A DNA stretch of 64,000 bases from Paracyclopina nana (Eukaryota > Arthropoda > Copepoda > Cyclopoida > Cyclopettidae), in NCBI GenBank assembly GCA_019096065.1, contig JAGUCH010000005.1, positions 1,488,001 through 1,552,000 of the forward strand, given 5' to 3'. The notes under the pieces were generated by a model. That model searched no databases, was not told where the DNA came from, and saw only the letters and a list, made by a program, of their open reading frames with translations. Positions 48,305 through 61,322 of this stretch are shown here, piece by piece (within the stretch, counting starts at the first letter, position 1; each line of letters starts with the position of its first letter). A program made the position numbers and the translations under genes.

Positions 48305-51300
48305 TTACTTAAGAAATGGTTTCCTTTCTTCAGGTGTCTTCTTTTCTTGCTCCGCCCTGATACGTTCGAAATGGCGACGCAAACGTTCTTCAATTTGCTC
48401 GTTAGTCATGCCGGCAAAAGGATCGGAAACAACATAGGGATCATTTGGTTTCTGAAAAGAAGTGTAAGTGTGAAGTACTTGCAAATGCGTTTAAGAAAAA
48501 ATGAGAAATGTTTATGCTTTCGTTAAATGTGCTTCAATTTTCGTAAGAATGCTTCGCTGAGCGTGTTTAAAAGTTTGCGTTATGCGTTTTAAAGCAGCAA
48601 TGTTAATTGTTGTAAAAGCGTTCGGACTTACAGGGGGCATAGGCCTAGTTTGGCCTTGTGGAGCTTGAGGTTGAGGAACTTGAGGCGTTTTGGCACTTGT
48701 CGAAGGCATTTCTTGCTGTGAAGTAACAAGCTGCTTCACTCCCGATGGAAGAGTCTTGACGCCAGTGTACCATGCATGCTTTTCAGCCGTCTCCCCACTG
48801 GTTTTGGCAACCGACTCCCTCAACTGGCTGCTGCACATTGGTTCGCCACTATCCTCATCGGAGCCGTGGCTCTCAATGTTCTTCTCCAATTCGGAAGGAC
48901 TTTCGACATCAGGGGAGTCTTTCTTCTCCTTGGCTTCCGGAATGTCCTCAGTGGACTCATCAGATTGGCTCTCACCCAAGTTGGAGATGTCAGCGTTGAG
49001 GCGGTCTTGCTCCTCGTTCTCACTGTCGGAACGTGTTCGGGGAGTTGGCAATTGGGTGTCCACTGGGAATTGCTTCAAAAGAGCATCCAAATCGCTGATG
49101 TGGTCATCTAAGACTCGCTTGTAGATGTTTCGGATCTGAAATGTTAATTTAATGATCACAACAAAGCCGCTTATTGACATCGGAATGAATTTGAACTTAC
49201 ATCGGGAAAGTTTTTTGGTTGATCAAATGTAAGTTTGGTGACATCCAAACCATCAGCCCTGGCAGCAGCCAAAATGCCTTGCATTACCTCATAGGGACTG
49301 AAAACCTTTTCGGACTTCTTTGGACCACGCATTCCATCAAACAGGTCGTCTGGCTCACTGAAGCTCTTGCCTAGCGCTGCCTTATCCTGGTAGTCGTTGA
49401 AAGCTTTTTTGCATTCGCTTCGGGCGTCCATAAGCTTTCTCTTGTAGACATCCCTGTCCTCCATAACAGCTGTTGGAGGGATGGCATGCTGGAAATAAAG
49501 TGCGTAAGGTCATTATTACAAAAAATTGATTTCAATAAATGCAGTTGCCAAATAACTTTAAAACGTGAAAAAGAAATTTTGGCACTTACAGCGTTGTGAA
49601 TGTAATACTCATTGTCAGAGTTGTGAAGGGCATCCAGGGCAGCATCAGGCGTGGAAGCATCTTCGAAAGCAAGCTCGAGTTGCTTCGTCCTTGCATTGGC
49701 GAAACGTCTAGCCATGACTTTCTTAACGCCTTCAAAGTTCCCAACGAATGTTTCATTGCCAAGCTTAAGTTGTGCACGGACGTAGGGAATAATGTCCGAC
49801 TGAATCATCTTTTGGAAGGCACTGGGAACTTTACGTTTGTAGTAAAGAACCTTATCAGGACTACAAGTGGACGTAAATATAGTGTTTTTGAAAAGCCTTT
49901 CAAAAAAATAAAGCTATCAAAAGCAAAACTTACTTCTTAGGATGACGCCACACGAGATGAGCCATTGCAATCCTCGTCAGAAAGACATTTGTGAAGGCAA
50001 AAGCAATCCGAACATTTACATGTCCTTTCTGGGAAGCGAGTTCGTCCTTAATAAGAGCGACTACTTTTGATTGCACGTAGTGCGAAGACATGAACACGTC
50101 GAAGCCGAATCCCATCTTGTCGAAAGGCAAGAAACGGCCCAAAATGCCTGATGACCTCGACTCCTTCTCAGCGGCATTGTCGGAAACTTTTCCAATTTCG
50201 TTCCTAATGCGGACTTGCTCAATCGAAAAATCCTCAATTGTCGTCTTTGTTGACATGATCGCTTCCAAAATTTTCTGAAAGGAAAAGTTCAGACAGTTTT
50301 AAATTCCGAATGCGATGCGATCAAGCAAATGAAACTTACAGCAACACTGTTCTTGGTGGCCTTATTTCCAAGGATGTCAATCACTTTTGCAACCTCAGTG
50401 ATAATGGCGTCATGAAGGGCATCTTGGATGTCAGCCAATTTTTGGTCAAGGACTTCCTCCAGAACTTGGCGAATGATAGCCTTCAAATTTGCGTTGCTCG
50501 TCGGTTGCCTTTCTTCCAAATTTGTTAGGAAAGCGCTCAACTTTGCATCCAATTGCTCCTCACTGATGAGGATGGCCTCTGAGTAAGTCGGAACCTCCTA
50601 AAAAAGGTATCAGAATTGGACTTTTGATTCGTTCACAATTACTTATTAATGAGTTTAGTAATTACCATTCTTGGCACCTCCACATTGTAGACGACTTCCT
50701 TGGCAGAAGCCAACGCAGCGGCCGCAGCAGCAGCATCCATTTCATCTTGTGAAGCTGTTCCGCTCGGCGTGGAAGTGTCCTTAGCAGGTCTCTTGGTTGG
50801 AGACGGCGTGATGGTGTCGCTGTCGGACTCCGAAACATGCATGAGACGTTTCCTTCCTGGGGTCTCCTTCTTCTTTTCCAATGCTTCGGAAGATGTTTGG
50901 GATGAGCCCAACTGCGAAGACAATTCCAGCTTGCCAGTGAAGCCGCTTGTCCTTGCGCTCTTTGGCGTGAAGAATGGATTCTGCAAAAAAATTCCAGACT
51001 TCTTTGTAAAAAATTGCGAAGTTAAACTGTTCGCAAGGAAAAATAATTTGTACTTACCGCTCCCTCAACAGACTGAGTGCTCTCAGATGAGCTCGAGATC
51101 GATTTTTTGGCGGCGCGCTTGCCAACCTTGGCAGGATTAAATTCCTCCTCAGATTCAGGGTCGGTCGTTGAAGGCAAAGTTTCTTGGCCGCGCTTCCTTG
51201 TTCCAACCTGATTCCAACGTTGATAGGTTATCTTGTTGGTGATCTCGTCCCGTTCCGTGTAGGTCCAGCCGGCCATCATCTTTTCGCCCCAATTCTTCAG

Positions 51301-51737
51301 CAGCGATGCCTTAAGTCCAGATTTTTGGGGATACGAAAGCGATTTGAATCTTGCGTTCAAATCATCCAAAAGGCTCGTAAGCCTTGCTTGATCGGTCCCT
51401 GAAATTAGCATTGGGTCAAAATTGACTTGGAAATTGTTCGTAAACCAATATTACCTCGCTCGACACGGCAGAAAATGGACATTGCCTTGGTAGGCTCCGT
51501 CTCATCGATGAGAAAGTTGTGGACCTTTGCCCGTTGAGCCAAAGTCATCTTTCTTGACGGATTGAAGCTCGAAACGACTTCAGTTACCGTTTGCATGTCG
51601 GCGTAGACATGATCCGTCGGCATCCACAAGACGGGCTTCTCATCCTTGAGGCAAATCATGACGAGGCGGTCGTACACGGTCCCTGGCGTGTCCGGAGGGG
51701 TTTCGTCCAATGTTTGGGTCTTCTTTTTGGGGCCCAT
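48305..51737 (-). CDS. Second (accessory) protein gene of element B, intact
   Basis: I do not recognise this family. Nine exons (51737-51455, 51398-51058, 50980-50666, 50597-50340, 50274-49934, 49860-49590, 49488-49201, 49135-48632, 48451-48305) give an unbroken 915-residue protein. It has a conserved N-terminal block (TVYDRLVMICLKDE), a Ser/Lys-rich linker with an alanine run, a conserved central block (LPFDKMGFGFDVF to IAMAHLVWRH), a Glu/Ser/Asp-rich region, and a short charged C-terminal helix. It is homologous to 5075-8463 of element A; two adjacent exons (341 and 271 nt) have exactly the same lengths and phases. Sited opposite the transposase, as TNPA is to TNPD in plant En/Spm, it may bind the subterminal motifs; this is inference. 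A polyadenylation signal lies at 48106-48101. An upstream ATG at 51779 is an alternative start. Confidence 0.85.
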
Positions 51738-52172
51738 GTCGTCGTTTCTTCGGAAATTCGTCGGATTAAATCGATACAATTCGATTAAGATGGTTTTCTT
51801 CCGCGTCGGTTTTAACTACGTTTCGTTTGGCGAACTTTTTTAATGACTAGCAATTTTTAATATGGGCCGCTTTGGCTAATTTGGCAGCGCGGGGCAGCAA
51901 GGGGCGGCAGATCAAATTTGGCGTCACTTTTCATCAAATTCGGGGCGATAAGAAAAACTTGATGAAAAAAATTAAAAATTTCCAAATTGATTCTGAAATG
52001 ATTAAATCTTCGAAATATTTTATAAGAAATGAAAAAAATAATTATTTACCGACATTCAATTTTGGTTTTTTTTTTAGACGCCCCTGGCAACAACGTGAAT
52101 AACAGTATCGTCAGCGGCCATTCAATAAGACGACAACAATTTTCGCTGCGTCATTTTTGAAAATCATTTAAA
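51738..52172. promoter_or_regulatory. Central divergent spacer of element B
   Basis: About 435 bp between the head-to-head start codons, AT-rich, and presumed to hold both promoters. No firm TATA box was chosen. Confidence 0.6.
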
Positions 52173-55054
52173 ATGAAAAAGAAGAAGCAGCAATCCAAGG
52201 CTGAAATAGCCGCAAAGCAGGCACGCTATCGAATAAGAGCAAAGGAGGCGCAAAGAAAATTGCGTATGATGCAATACCGATGTGCTGCGAGAGTGCGACT
52301 CCTTCAGCAAGCTCAAGGTGTTGACGAGGAATTGTAAGTTGCCCTTTATTTTTCCAAACATGTCTATTACTAATACATGGTCATTAGATTGCGCGATGAG
52401 GCTCTGTATGGCGAGCACCTCAACGACTGCTGCCCATTCAATGACAGAGATCCTGAACTTGTTAACGAATGCATTGAGAAACTTCGGAACAGTTCCTCTT
52501 GTACAAGCGCTGAAAATGAAGACACTGACGACGAAGATGTCGAGCAGTCACTAAGTGCTGACGGAAATGATTTGAAACGCAACAGGAAGCTCATTCAGGA
52601 AAACCTCAAGCGGAAGCTAGAGGCCGTCGGAGATATATCGCCAAACGCAGAAACTCCAGACTTCCTTGGCGAAGACATTGACTATGGCAATACTCTGGAA
52701 GGACCAACGCAAGAAGAGCTAGAGGAGATGGCTTCCAAGAAACCGAAGTTGTTGCAAAATCAATTCGATCATGAGCAGCCATCAACATCAAGAGCTGCGC
52801 TCGCAAATGATGTCTCAAATGTTCTTAATGAGTCGAGTGATGGCAGCATTATTTTTGATAATGGGTCTCAAAGCAGTTCCGAAGGCGACAAGTCATGCTC
52901 CGAGATTTACGACGATAAACTTCCGATTCATTTTGGTCCGGAGAATCTTGATTTCAAGGAAAATCAACGTTCAGACACAGAATCCGATAATAACCCTGAT
53001 TGTGATGGTGAACCTGTAAGTTTTCTTAACGATACTTTAGGATTCGTATTAATGTACAAACTTATTTGTAGGTGGCAATTCAAGAAATGATTAACATGCC
53101 CAACAACGAGCCGGAAGATGTTTTCTATGACGCTGTGGAAGAGTTTGAAGAAGATGGCAACGATGACCCCAGAGAAGACAATGCTCTTCTTCTACATGGA
53201 ACGAATTTGAGCGATTTCAAAGAAGCGATTGAAAAAGAGTCTCAACTGCCAACAGTAAAGGAGAGGAATCACTCCTTATATGCTCGATTCTTTTTCTTGG
53301 CGTCCATTTTGGCAGTGACTGATCGAGCAGCCAAAGCATTTTGGAATTTTGCTCGAAGTTTGACAGATCGCACGTTGCTATCATTTAAGGCAATCAAGAA
53401 GCGTTTCGAAAAAGTTATTCCGCCAGTCAATATGACGTATGAGTTTCTGGACACTGTAACAAAGAAGACGCATCAGTATCAGGGGTCAAGTTTCCCAAGA
53501 TCAAAATTTCCAAGGCCGCGATACATCCTACTTTGCGAATGGTCGACGGTCGAAATGACTGAATTGCACAAATTCTTCTTAAGTGTGCATCCGAATGGGT
53601 TCAAAAGCGACTTCAAAGGAAAAAAATACGTTGACCTCTTTGTGGATGGAGTCCCTTTGGCAAAATCTTCGGATGCGTTAATGAATGTGTTATGCGCAAG
53701 GTTTCTGCCATGCAGGAAGGTGTGGCCAGTCGCAATACATATCTACCGGAAAGGACAAACAACGGACATTGTTGACTTGTGCAGCCGTACGTTGCAAGAG
53801 TGTTTAGACAACAATTTCATTGTGCGAAAATTTATTGGCGACAGTCCCATGCGAGCGAAGATGAAGTGCTTAAAACAGCATAACGGTTACTGCAGTTGCG
53901 AGTGGTGCTATTGTGTTGGAAGGTATTTGAAAAGCGAACGAAAAATGGCATTTGATTCGGCATCTATGAACTATCGTCGGCGAACGCATGCTGAATGGCT
54001 GGATATTGTTTCAAAAATCGAACGCAACCCACAAGGAATCGCTGAAAAAGACAGATTTGGCATTAAGGGCTCATCGCCTCTACTTCAGCTGAGCAATTTT
54101 GATATTATTCGAGACTTTGTGCCCGACCCAATGCATAATATTGGACTTGGAGTCGGTCGGGCGCTGCTTGGCTTAATTTTTGAAGTGAACAATGCCAAAG
54201 AGATCACGAGCGCAGCTGGCAAAGAAATTGCAAAATCGTTCGACAAGTTGTGGTTGGCGACAAGTATTCCACAGGAATTCCCACGTGCACCAAGGGCAAT
54301 CCTAAACAATTTGAAGCATCTGAAAGCAAGTGAAATATTGGCTATAATATGCTGCGGCTTCACGCACTTGTACACAGCTATGAAGCCGTTCCTATCAGCA
54401 TCAATCATCAAGACTTGGTTGTACTTCTGCTTTATCGTCCATGCTGCACTCTTACCTGATCCAATCTTTGAGCAAATAATGCCAGAATCAGTCGGTTTCC
54501 GAAAGCAACGGGAATTCTACCGGTTATACGAGAGGAATTTTGGTGTGAAAAATTGCACCTTCAATTTGCACACCTTCTCCCACCTCTTTGAGATTCGCCG
54601 AATTGGAGCCTTGAGTGATTTCAGCGCAATGCCTTTCGAAAGTTATTTCTCGTACCTTAAGAAAATTATTAAGCCATACACCTTGAGCTTCGCTAAACAG
54701 TGCTTGATAAAATCATTCATTTCAAATATGAATGACCACAGCTGCGGATACCAAGTGTGTGTGAAAACCGGTGGGAGGAAACGTACTGTGAACAACATCA
54801 TTTGTACTAAAGATGGTTTGTTTTACTTCGTTTTCGACACTGATGGCGACAAATACTACAAATGCAATCAAATCTTCACCAAAAAGTTCTATACTCCTGA
54901 GGCACCGGAACTTGATTGGGATGAAGTATACGTCAAAGTTATGGATAAGGTCGACAATGAAGATGTCCTTGTACTGAAGAAAAAGGTACTTTGCAAAGTC
55001 ATTTTGGCGGACAAGGTGCTCATCTCCGTGCCAAATGACGTTTATTACACGTAA
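52173..55054 (+). CDS. CACTA/tnp2-like transposase of element B
   Basis: Three exons, 52173-52333, 52388-53015 and 53072-55054, give 923 residues. The exon phases are those of the element A transposase. The first exon is basic (MKKKKQQSKAEIAAKQARYR) and the second is Glu/Asp/Ser-rich. The third holds the catalytic core: VDLFVDGVPL with the first candidate Asp, IGDSPMRAKMK with the second, a CxxC pair (SCEWC) and the tnp2 signature PDPMHNIGLGVG. Function: excision and insertion of the element by DDE chemistry. No stop or shift interrupts it. AATAAA lies at 55155. The catalytic Glu cannot be fixed without an alignment. Confidence 0.9.
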
Positions 55055-55249
55055 TGCAAAAAATGTGTTTCGAACTTATGATGTAAGCAGCAACTGCAAA
55101 GTTCGTTGTGTCAATACATGTTTGTCCTTGTAAAGTTTCCATTCAATTCTGAAAAATAAATGATTACATGTTATTTGAGTTTTCATGTTTGCAATTAATG
55201 ATTTTTTGTTGAATGAGTTCGGAAAAAAATTACTAAGAAATATCTATTT

Positions 55250-55510
55250 TCTTCAATTTTGATCGATTTCGAATAACGATTTTGGAAGAAATCAATAATA
55301 AACTAATGGAACGGCTGTCACTTTTCAAACAGTTTTGAAAAATCGTTTGAAAAAAGTTCCACATCAGATTTCATCTACTGCTGCAAACGAATTCCAAAAA
55401 ATTTGAAAAAAACCCATTTCAAATTCGTTTGCAAACACGTTTCGATAAGAAAACTGATAAAAATCGATAAAACATGATATTTAACAAAAAATCAGGAAAC
55501 CGATATCGTA
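55250..55510. repeat. Subterminal motif cluster, right end of element B
   Basis: Contains ATCGATTTCG, AAAATCG, AAAATCGATAAA and GGAAACCGAT copies echoing the left end cluster. Confidence 0.6.
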
Positions 55511-55518
55511 AACTATTT

Positions 55519-55537
55519 CGAAAAGGGGTTCGCTGGG
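55519..55537 (-). repeat. Right TIR of element B
   Basis: CGAAAAGGGGTTCGCTGGG, the inverted match to the left TIR with one T fewer, followed by CA. Confidence 0.93.
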
Positions 55538-55539
55538 CA

Positions 55540-57243
55540 TGAACTTGGTAAAGTTATGGCTTCACTTCAAAATGAGACCTAAACTCTTGTCAAGGTGTGA
55601 GAACAAGAGTTGTTTCCCACAGTGCTTTTTTCTGACAATGGGGAGACAAATCAAAAGGGATGACAAGTCTAGCATGACGTGATTTCTTCTGACTTTGAGT
55701 GGCTTTGCGTCCTTATAAGGGAAGAAGTTTTTTTTCGTTGGAGATGGCTGTCGTTGAAAGTGTGATCTTTAAGCTTGGAAATGTGTCATGAAGAGATACA
55801 CAGTGACATGGAAAGGTGACACTAATGTGTTATTCTCAGTTGCCAGATGCCTTTATGGATTTTTTGAGCTGACTTGATATATTAACAAATTGCCCCCTGG
55901 TGATTTCGTGCCGAACATCTTATTCTTTGACAAAGTGTGATTGAGTTTCTTGACCCTGCTAAGCTGGTGTAAAGCAAAAAAGTAGGCAGATTACCATGTT
56001 TTTCAAATATAATCTCTGAAAACGAGCAAATTGCCCATTATTGCGCAACACAGGCATTTTCAGATTGTGCTCAAGTGGAAATTCACATTTTAAGGGAAAA
56101 AATCACCAAAAGAGCATTATTCAGTGAAAGTGCAATTTTACTGATATTCCATTTGAAATATTTTGCCTTTTGAGCCTTTTGTCTTCCTGATGAAATTGGC
56201 TGTGAATGAGGTCAACGCATATTTGAGGTTATACTCCAGTTCTCTCATTTAAATACTGTAATTTTTTTCCTCTGAATTCGCACTTTGTTTCACTCATGTT
56301 TCACTGCTACTACTACAACAACATCTACCTGACTTGAACTTTGGCACCTTTCGCGGCTTTTTTGCATCTAGCAGATTTCTTTTCTTTCGAAAAATCAAAT
56401 GTTTTTTCCTCGTAATTTACTTTTTATTTCTCCAGTAATTGAAGGCTTTAACCGGAGATGTAGCATTATTTCATCATTAGGGGAGAAAATTCTCTTCATG
56501 TGTGGTGTGTGGGGGGTTATACAAACCAAGTGAATTATGGGATCATAACCTAATAATACTGCATAAATGTGGAATGTGAAAATTCAAGTCGAGTGTGCGG
56601 TCGCACGAGCGCAGCAAATGAACGCCATCACAGCATCACACTGGGCCAAAACGATTGTGGCAATAATCCCAGTGTGCATGCACTTTTGAGGCCAGAAAAC
56701 CTGGGGTCGATTTCAATGAAGTCTCTTTTAAGAGCAGTTATATCTTTGCGACAATAGGGTGGAATTCCAGCTTTGAAACTTTCTCCACCCCCTGGAATTT
56801 GAATATAAACTCACCGAAAAAAGTGCGATTTTTTGCCACCTTTTCAGCCTTCATTGGACTGTGAAAAAAGCCATTTTTAAGGGCTGCTGGTTTAGTTTTC
56901 ATTCATGAATGTGTTTTTTTTTGTGTGCTATTGGTGCCCCCACACATATACACAGTATATAATTAAAGATGAAGACATTTCAGATCATTTGAGATGGAGG
57001 ACATTTATCAAGAGCAACTTTGCTCAGGAGAAAAAAGTATCAGATTTTGCAGGTCACATTTGATTCAGGCCACTTACAAAACAACGTCAAAGTGACACCA
57101 CTTACTGAATGCTAACAAATGAATAATTGTGCACAAAACAGAGCTCCTCTGAGCTTGATAAAGTGGAAGTGAACAGTTATTTGTCTCTGCCCCCGAAAAA
57201 GTGGAGAAAAAAGACTGATTTTTGTGTATCTTATTTTTTCCAG
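55540..57243. other. Intronic sequence of rols right of element B
   Basis: No exon or other feature supported. Confidence 0.45.
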
Positions 57244-57315
57244 GTATGTCACTATCTGAGGATGATTCCAAAATATTGCACCAACAGCAGCATTCCAAAC
57301 CCTTACACAGAATTT
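57244..57315 (+). CDS. rols: rols/TANC: small 72-nt exon
   Basis: Follows a strong acceptor (a T-rich tract ending TTTTTTCCAG) and ends at GTAAGT. Its 72 nt are a multiple of three and phase 1 on both sides, so it joins exon 1a or 1b to the RING exon without changing the frame and could be skipped. It encodes MSLSEDDSKILHQQQHSKPL and a few more residues. Like exon 1a it begins 'gt ATG', so it could also carry a start codon after an untranslated exon. Confidence 0.55.
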
Positions 57316-59323
57316 GTAAGTGAAGGGGAAAAAAATGGGAGTATCTTTTCTAGGGAAAAAAGCAGACCTATGGAATTTGGGGAGTTCAATTACTGCTGTT
57401 CTGTAGCTTGGATTACGTGTAATCACATGTTTCACCCCCTGTTTTTTAGCCTTTTCAAAATCAATGAAATGAGATCTTGTCACGCCAGCAGCATAAAAAA
57501 TGAGACATGCCTAAAAATAGTACGAAATTTTCCTGGGCAGCCTAAAAAACACTGAATGCATTGTTTCATGGAATCTGGGTTTGAACCTTAAAAGATTCAT
57601 TTAAAGGTCTTATGTAATGATCAGTCTTGGCACTCTAAAAGGCAGCTTCTATGTAGACATTTGAGTAAAAAATTAATAGCTATGTACACATAGCACTTTG
57701 CGCTGAGCATTCTTTTTTATTAAAGTATCAGAGTGCTTCAAATGACAACAATGAGCAACAACAGTTACAAAAATGCTGGCATTATTATAACAAATGAATC
57801 CAAGTTGAACTTGACAACTTTTTTCACCCACAGCTTCACATAGTATTATTGCAGCAGTCTTTATGCCTCATGAATTTCAAGTAGCTTTACTATATAGTTG
57901 ATTTGTTCACAACCAGTAAAAATATGCATGATGGGTTGGCCACCCACTTCTACTACATGATTCTCTTACTTTTGTGGGTGGACCCTTGAGGGTCATTGAT
58001 TTGATTCAGACCACCTAAAAAGCTGCTAAAAAAGCCAAAAAATCTAGTTTTGTGACCAGTTGGGCTATTAATACTGTGTTTTTGCTCAGCATTCAGAAAC
58101 TGGCCCAAATATTGGCTGCTTCTTCTTAATGCAGTAGCCATAAAATCAAATATGGAAAGCAAAACATGTTCATCCCCATCTACGGATTATGACCTTTTTT
58201 ATTGATGATTCTCCAGCATGGCATGAAAAAGCCAATTTGACCATCAACAATTCAAGTTTTCTTTCTTTTAGTGACTTTGAAATGCAACTGGAAAACATCC
58301 TGCAGCAGCTTCATTGCTATGAGCAAACATGGCATTAATAGCTATTTGCTTAGAGGGAAATTAAGCTGCACTGCAGTTGCTTAGCTAGAGCTGTCAAAAT
58401 CTTTTCTTTTGACTTGTTTGCTCTTATCTCAACACCTTTGTTGTTGACGAATTCTTGAAATAGTGCAGAGTGAAGTGTGATATGCTCATGACAAATTTTC
58501 CAAGAAAAGCCAAGCATGATCGTGGTGAGTAGTTAATTACAAGGTGACAAGTTCATTTAAAATTTTTCTGCAATTAGCATTTTGTAATTATTTGGATTTT
58601 GGCTATAGTTTCGTCTTATTCTTGACTCCCACGCAATGTTTCCAAAACTGTTTTGGGCGTGCGATGGTCAGCTAAAAAAGGTGAATGAATAATGACCAAA
58701 CCTGCCCTTAAACACCTTGTTAAAGATTCTACCATGCTCACAGTGGGGCAAATAGTCCTTCAAAAATTCAAAGACCAATTTTCTGAGAAGTATCATTAAA
58801 CTGGAATTGTGATAGCAACGAAATTTACCAAGTTTTGAGCACATGTGCACCCATTATGCTCTGATGAGCCAAGAAGAGGAGCTCAGTGAATCGTGACTGT
58901 TTAGCTAGGTTGGAGTGCTATAGAGTGCAAAGAAACATTTGAAATTGGACTTTTATATAATCGGCCCTTTTGACGTTAATGTCCTGTTAAAAAGCTCACA
59001 AAACAACAACTGTGAATGTGACCTAGCTAATAGAGTTGAAGACCTGCACTGCTCAACACTTTGAGCATTGATTTTAATCTCAAAATTAGAGAAAATGAAG
59101 CTTTTCAATGATTTGTTTACTTTTTGAAAAAGTGCGCCAATCGCGGCGCGGCGCGTGTTGTTAAAGCCCGCCGGTAAGCGCGCTCGCATCAGCTGACTTT
59201 GCCCTTACTCATTACTGCTGAAGCCGTCAATTTTCAGCACATTTTGTGGTAATTTATGCAAGTTTTATAGCTGTAAGATGTCACTTTTTGGTCCGTTTGC
59301 ATCTAGTTGTCACTGTAGTTGAA
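57316..59323. other. Intronic sequence of rols
   Basis: No supportable exon seen. Confidence 0.4.
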
Positions 59324-59856
59324 ATGTTTTGTGAAACAAGACAAGAGCTGAAGGGCAAAATGTCAACAAGAGAATGTTTTTATGCTGTGCCCTACGACGC
59401 TATTTCAAGCGAGCAGCAGCACATTTATGAGACAATTGAAGAGGTGAAGGAGGAGATTTTTCTCATGAAAAAATTCAATCACCATCATCAGAGATCAATT
59501 CACTTGAAAAAAACCTCTTCACTAGAGACAAGCTCGGATTGCTCATCAAAAACTTCAACTCCTTCATCAACGTTGTCCAATTCTCACAGTAAGTGAAAAA
59601 TCTCGGAAATTCTGCAGATTCCTTGAGGATTAGCTTAATTACATCATTTCACTGCATAATCTCTTGTTTTCAAGCAGTTTTTCGTCAAATGACTGTCATT
59701 CCTCAGTTGTCTGAACAATCGGTCTCATGTGACATGTTCAAGTGTCTGAATTCCGAAATGTTGACTCAGCAAGCTCAGCTCTTGACCTCTCCTGGATTGT
59801 TGCAAAATTTGGCAAAATCTAAGAATAGCACCGAGAAGAATTCTCAATACAAATGA
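59324..59856 (+). CDS. Exon 1c: alternative rols start, or a separate two-exon gene
   Basis: An open frame with ATGs at 59324 and 59360 (the latter MSTRECFYAVPYDAISSEQQ) runs to a donor at 59589. The product is Ser/Thr-rich with Tyr motifs (HIYETIEEV). The exon ends in phase 1, so it splices in frame to the rols RING exon at 61323. It also splices in frame across an 89-bp intron to 59678-59856, which ends in a stop after QYK, making a protein of about 136-148 residues. Both could occur, as an alternative first exon with an alternative last exon. The sequence alone does not decide; strand, phase and position favour a link to rols. Confidence 0.5.
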
Positions 59857-61322
59857 TGCTTTTACAATGACTGACAAGAGATTTCATGTACAAATTAGAG
59901 CAAAAAAGCTCGTCTCTTCTTCTGGCTTTTCAATTCATTTCAAATTCCACGTCGTCTGGAATTCCCAGCTTTTGCCTGTTTTGAGGTCTTGTAAAAGGTT
60001 TTAAAGTGAAATTCATCAGTCCCAATGCTTTTAAAAATAGAATACTCCAATTGACAATGCGAGACCAAAAAAACTTTTCATTTACTTATAAAGCAGAAAA
60101 GTAATTCTGATGCTTCTAAGGAATGTTAACTCTTTTTTTAAAATAGCTAGAGTTGTTTGTTTGTCAAGTTTCTCAGCAGTAAATTGTTTGTGAAATAAAG
60201 CACTCATTTTTAAGCTCTGTTTCACATTGTCTGCTTCTTGGCTCATTCAAAGTAAGTGAAATTACACTCACTGCTCATTTAAATTAGATAACAAAAAGCT
60301 AATGATAATATTATAAAGTTTTCTTCCGACTTGAATTACCTTTCACAGTGTTTCTTTTATTCTGTTAAAGCATATTGTCAATTCTCAAGAAAAATGTGTT
60401 TTGTCAATGAATGGCCCAGTGTGAGTGAAGAAAGCTTTCTTTTAATGCAATGCTTAAGCAGCAAAAAAGAAGTTGCTCAGTCTCAATTTGAGGTCGGAAC
60501 TAGCGACACTAAACTGAAGCACTAATCTAATTGAAATTCAGACCCTGTAGAAGTAAGAAAATTGCACTTGAATATTTGAGCCCTCAAGCGCCGCCATTTT
60601 TCCTATTTTAAAAACTGACCATTGCTCAAATCGAATTTTTGCGTGATTTGTGCAGAGAATCAGAGCAATTTCTTCAATATCCGCCTTTACTCATTGCAAA
60701 ATGGAGGCTTACTTTTTTGTACCATTAATTAGCAGCTCATAAAGGTGCATGATAATTTATGTGGGCTTAAGTAGCAATTAAATTTTTCATTAGCCCAATT
60801 TTCTAATGGTTGCATGATGTAACTTTGAAATGTGGGTGGTCCACGGACATCAATAAGAAATATTCAGCCTGCATGGTGATGGACCGAACTTGACCTCGTT
60901 CAGCTCGAGCCCATATTTAGCCACCTCGGTCCATGCCTACTCTCTTTAGAAATTGAGCTGCCTTGAAGCCTATTATTAAATGGTCAAGTCTACTATCTAC
61001 AATATGTTCCCACATATGATGATGACTACTTGACTTGCACAAAGGCAGCTGTAAGTAGTGGCGTTTTTTCTCCTAAATTAAAGGGTTTTTCTGAATAGTA
61101 GTAATTTTGCAGCCCAAAAAACGAGGCTTGAAATGTGCATTTTAAACACTTTCTAAAGAGGTGAAAACGCTCAGAGTTCTCACTATTATAATTGTGGAAA
61201 TATAATCCAGGATCTGGAAACACTGTTTTATTGTTGCGTTACCCCAAAAGAGAATACTTAATATTGATAGAGTCCTTTATAGTGTTATAGTGCTCATGAT
61301 TTCTTATATATATTTTTTGCAG
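59857..61322. other. Intronic sequence of rols
   Basis: Contains copy 2 of the dispersed 18-bp repeat (61236-61253). No exon supported. Confidence 0.4.
61236..61253 (+). repeat. Dispersed short repeat, copy 2
   Basis: Exact copy of 44892-44909 (GCGTTACCCCAAAAGAGA) with a loosely matching 3' flank, about 70 bp upstream of the RING exon of rols. Confidence 0.55.

Larger units (their letters stand above)
47677..55537. mobile_element. Element B: complete CACTA-like two-gene DNA transposon, 7.9 kb
   Basis: Bounded by near-perfect 19/20-bp TIRs (47677-47696 and 55519-55537) that begin CCCAGCGAACCCC, with CA on both sides (47675-47676; 55538-55539) as a 2-bp target duplication that cannot be part of the TIR. 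It carries an accessory gene on the minus strand (51737-48305) and a tnp2-like transposase on the plus strand (52173-55054), diverging from a central spacer. Both genes look intact, so the element may be active. Plan, size and genes match element A, but the TIR and subterminal sequences do not. It sits in an intron of rols. Confidence 0.92.

Noticed and set aside
48690-49124. Plus-strand open frames of 75-144 codons
   Set aside because: Antisense to exon 8 of the element B accessory gene, whose minus-strand frame has homology and splice sites.
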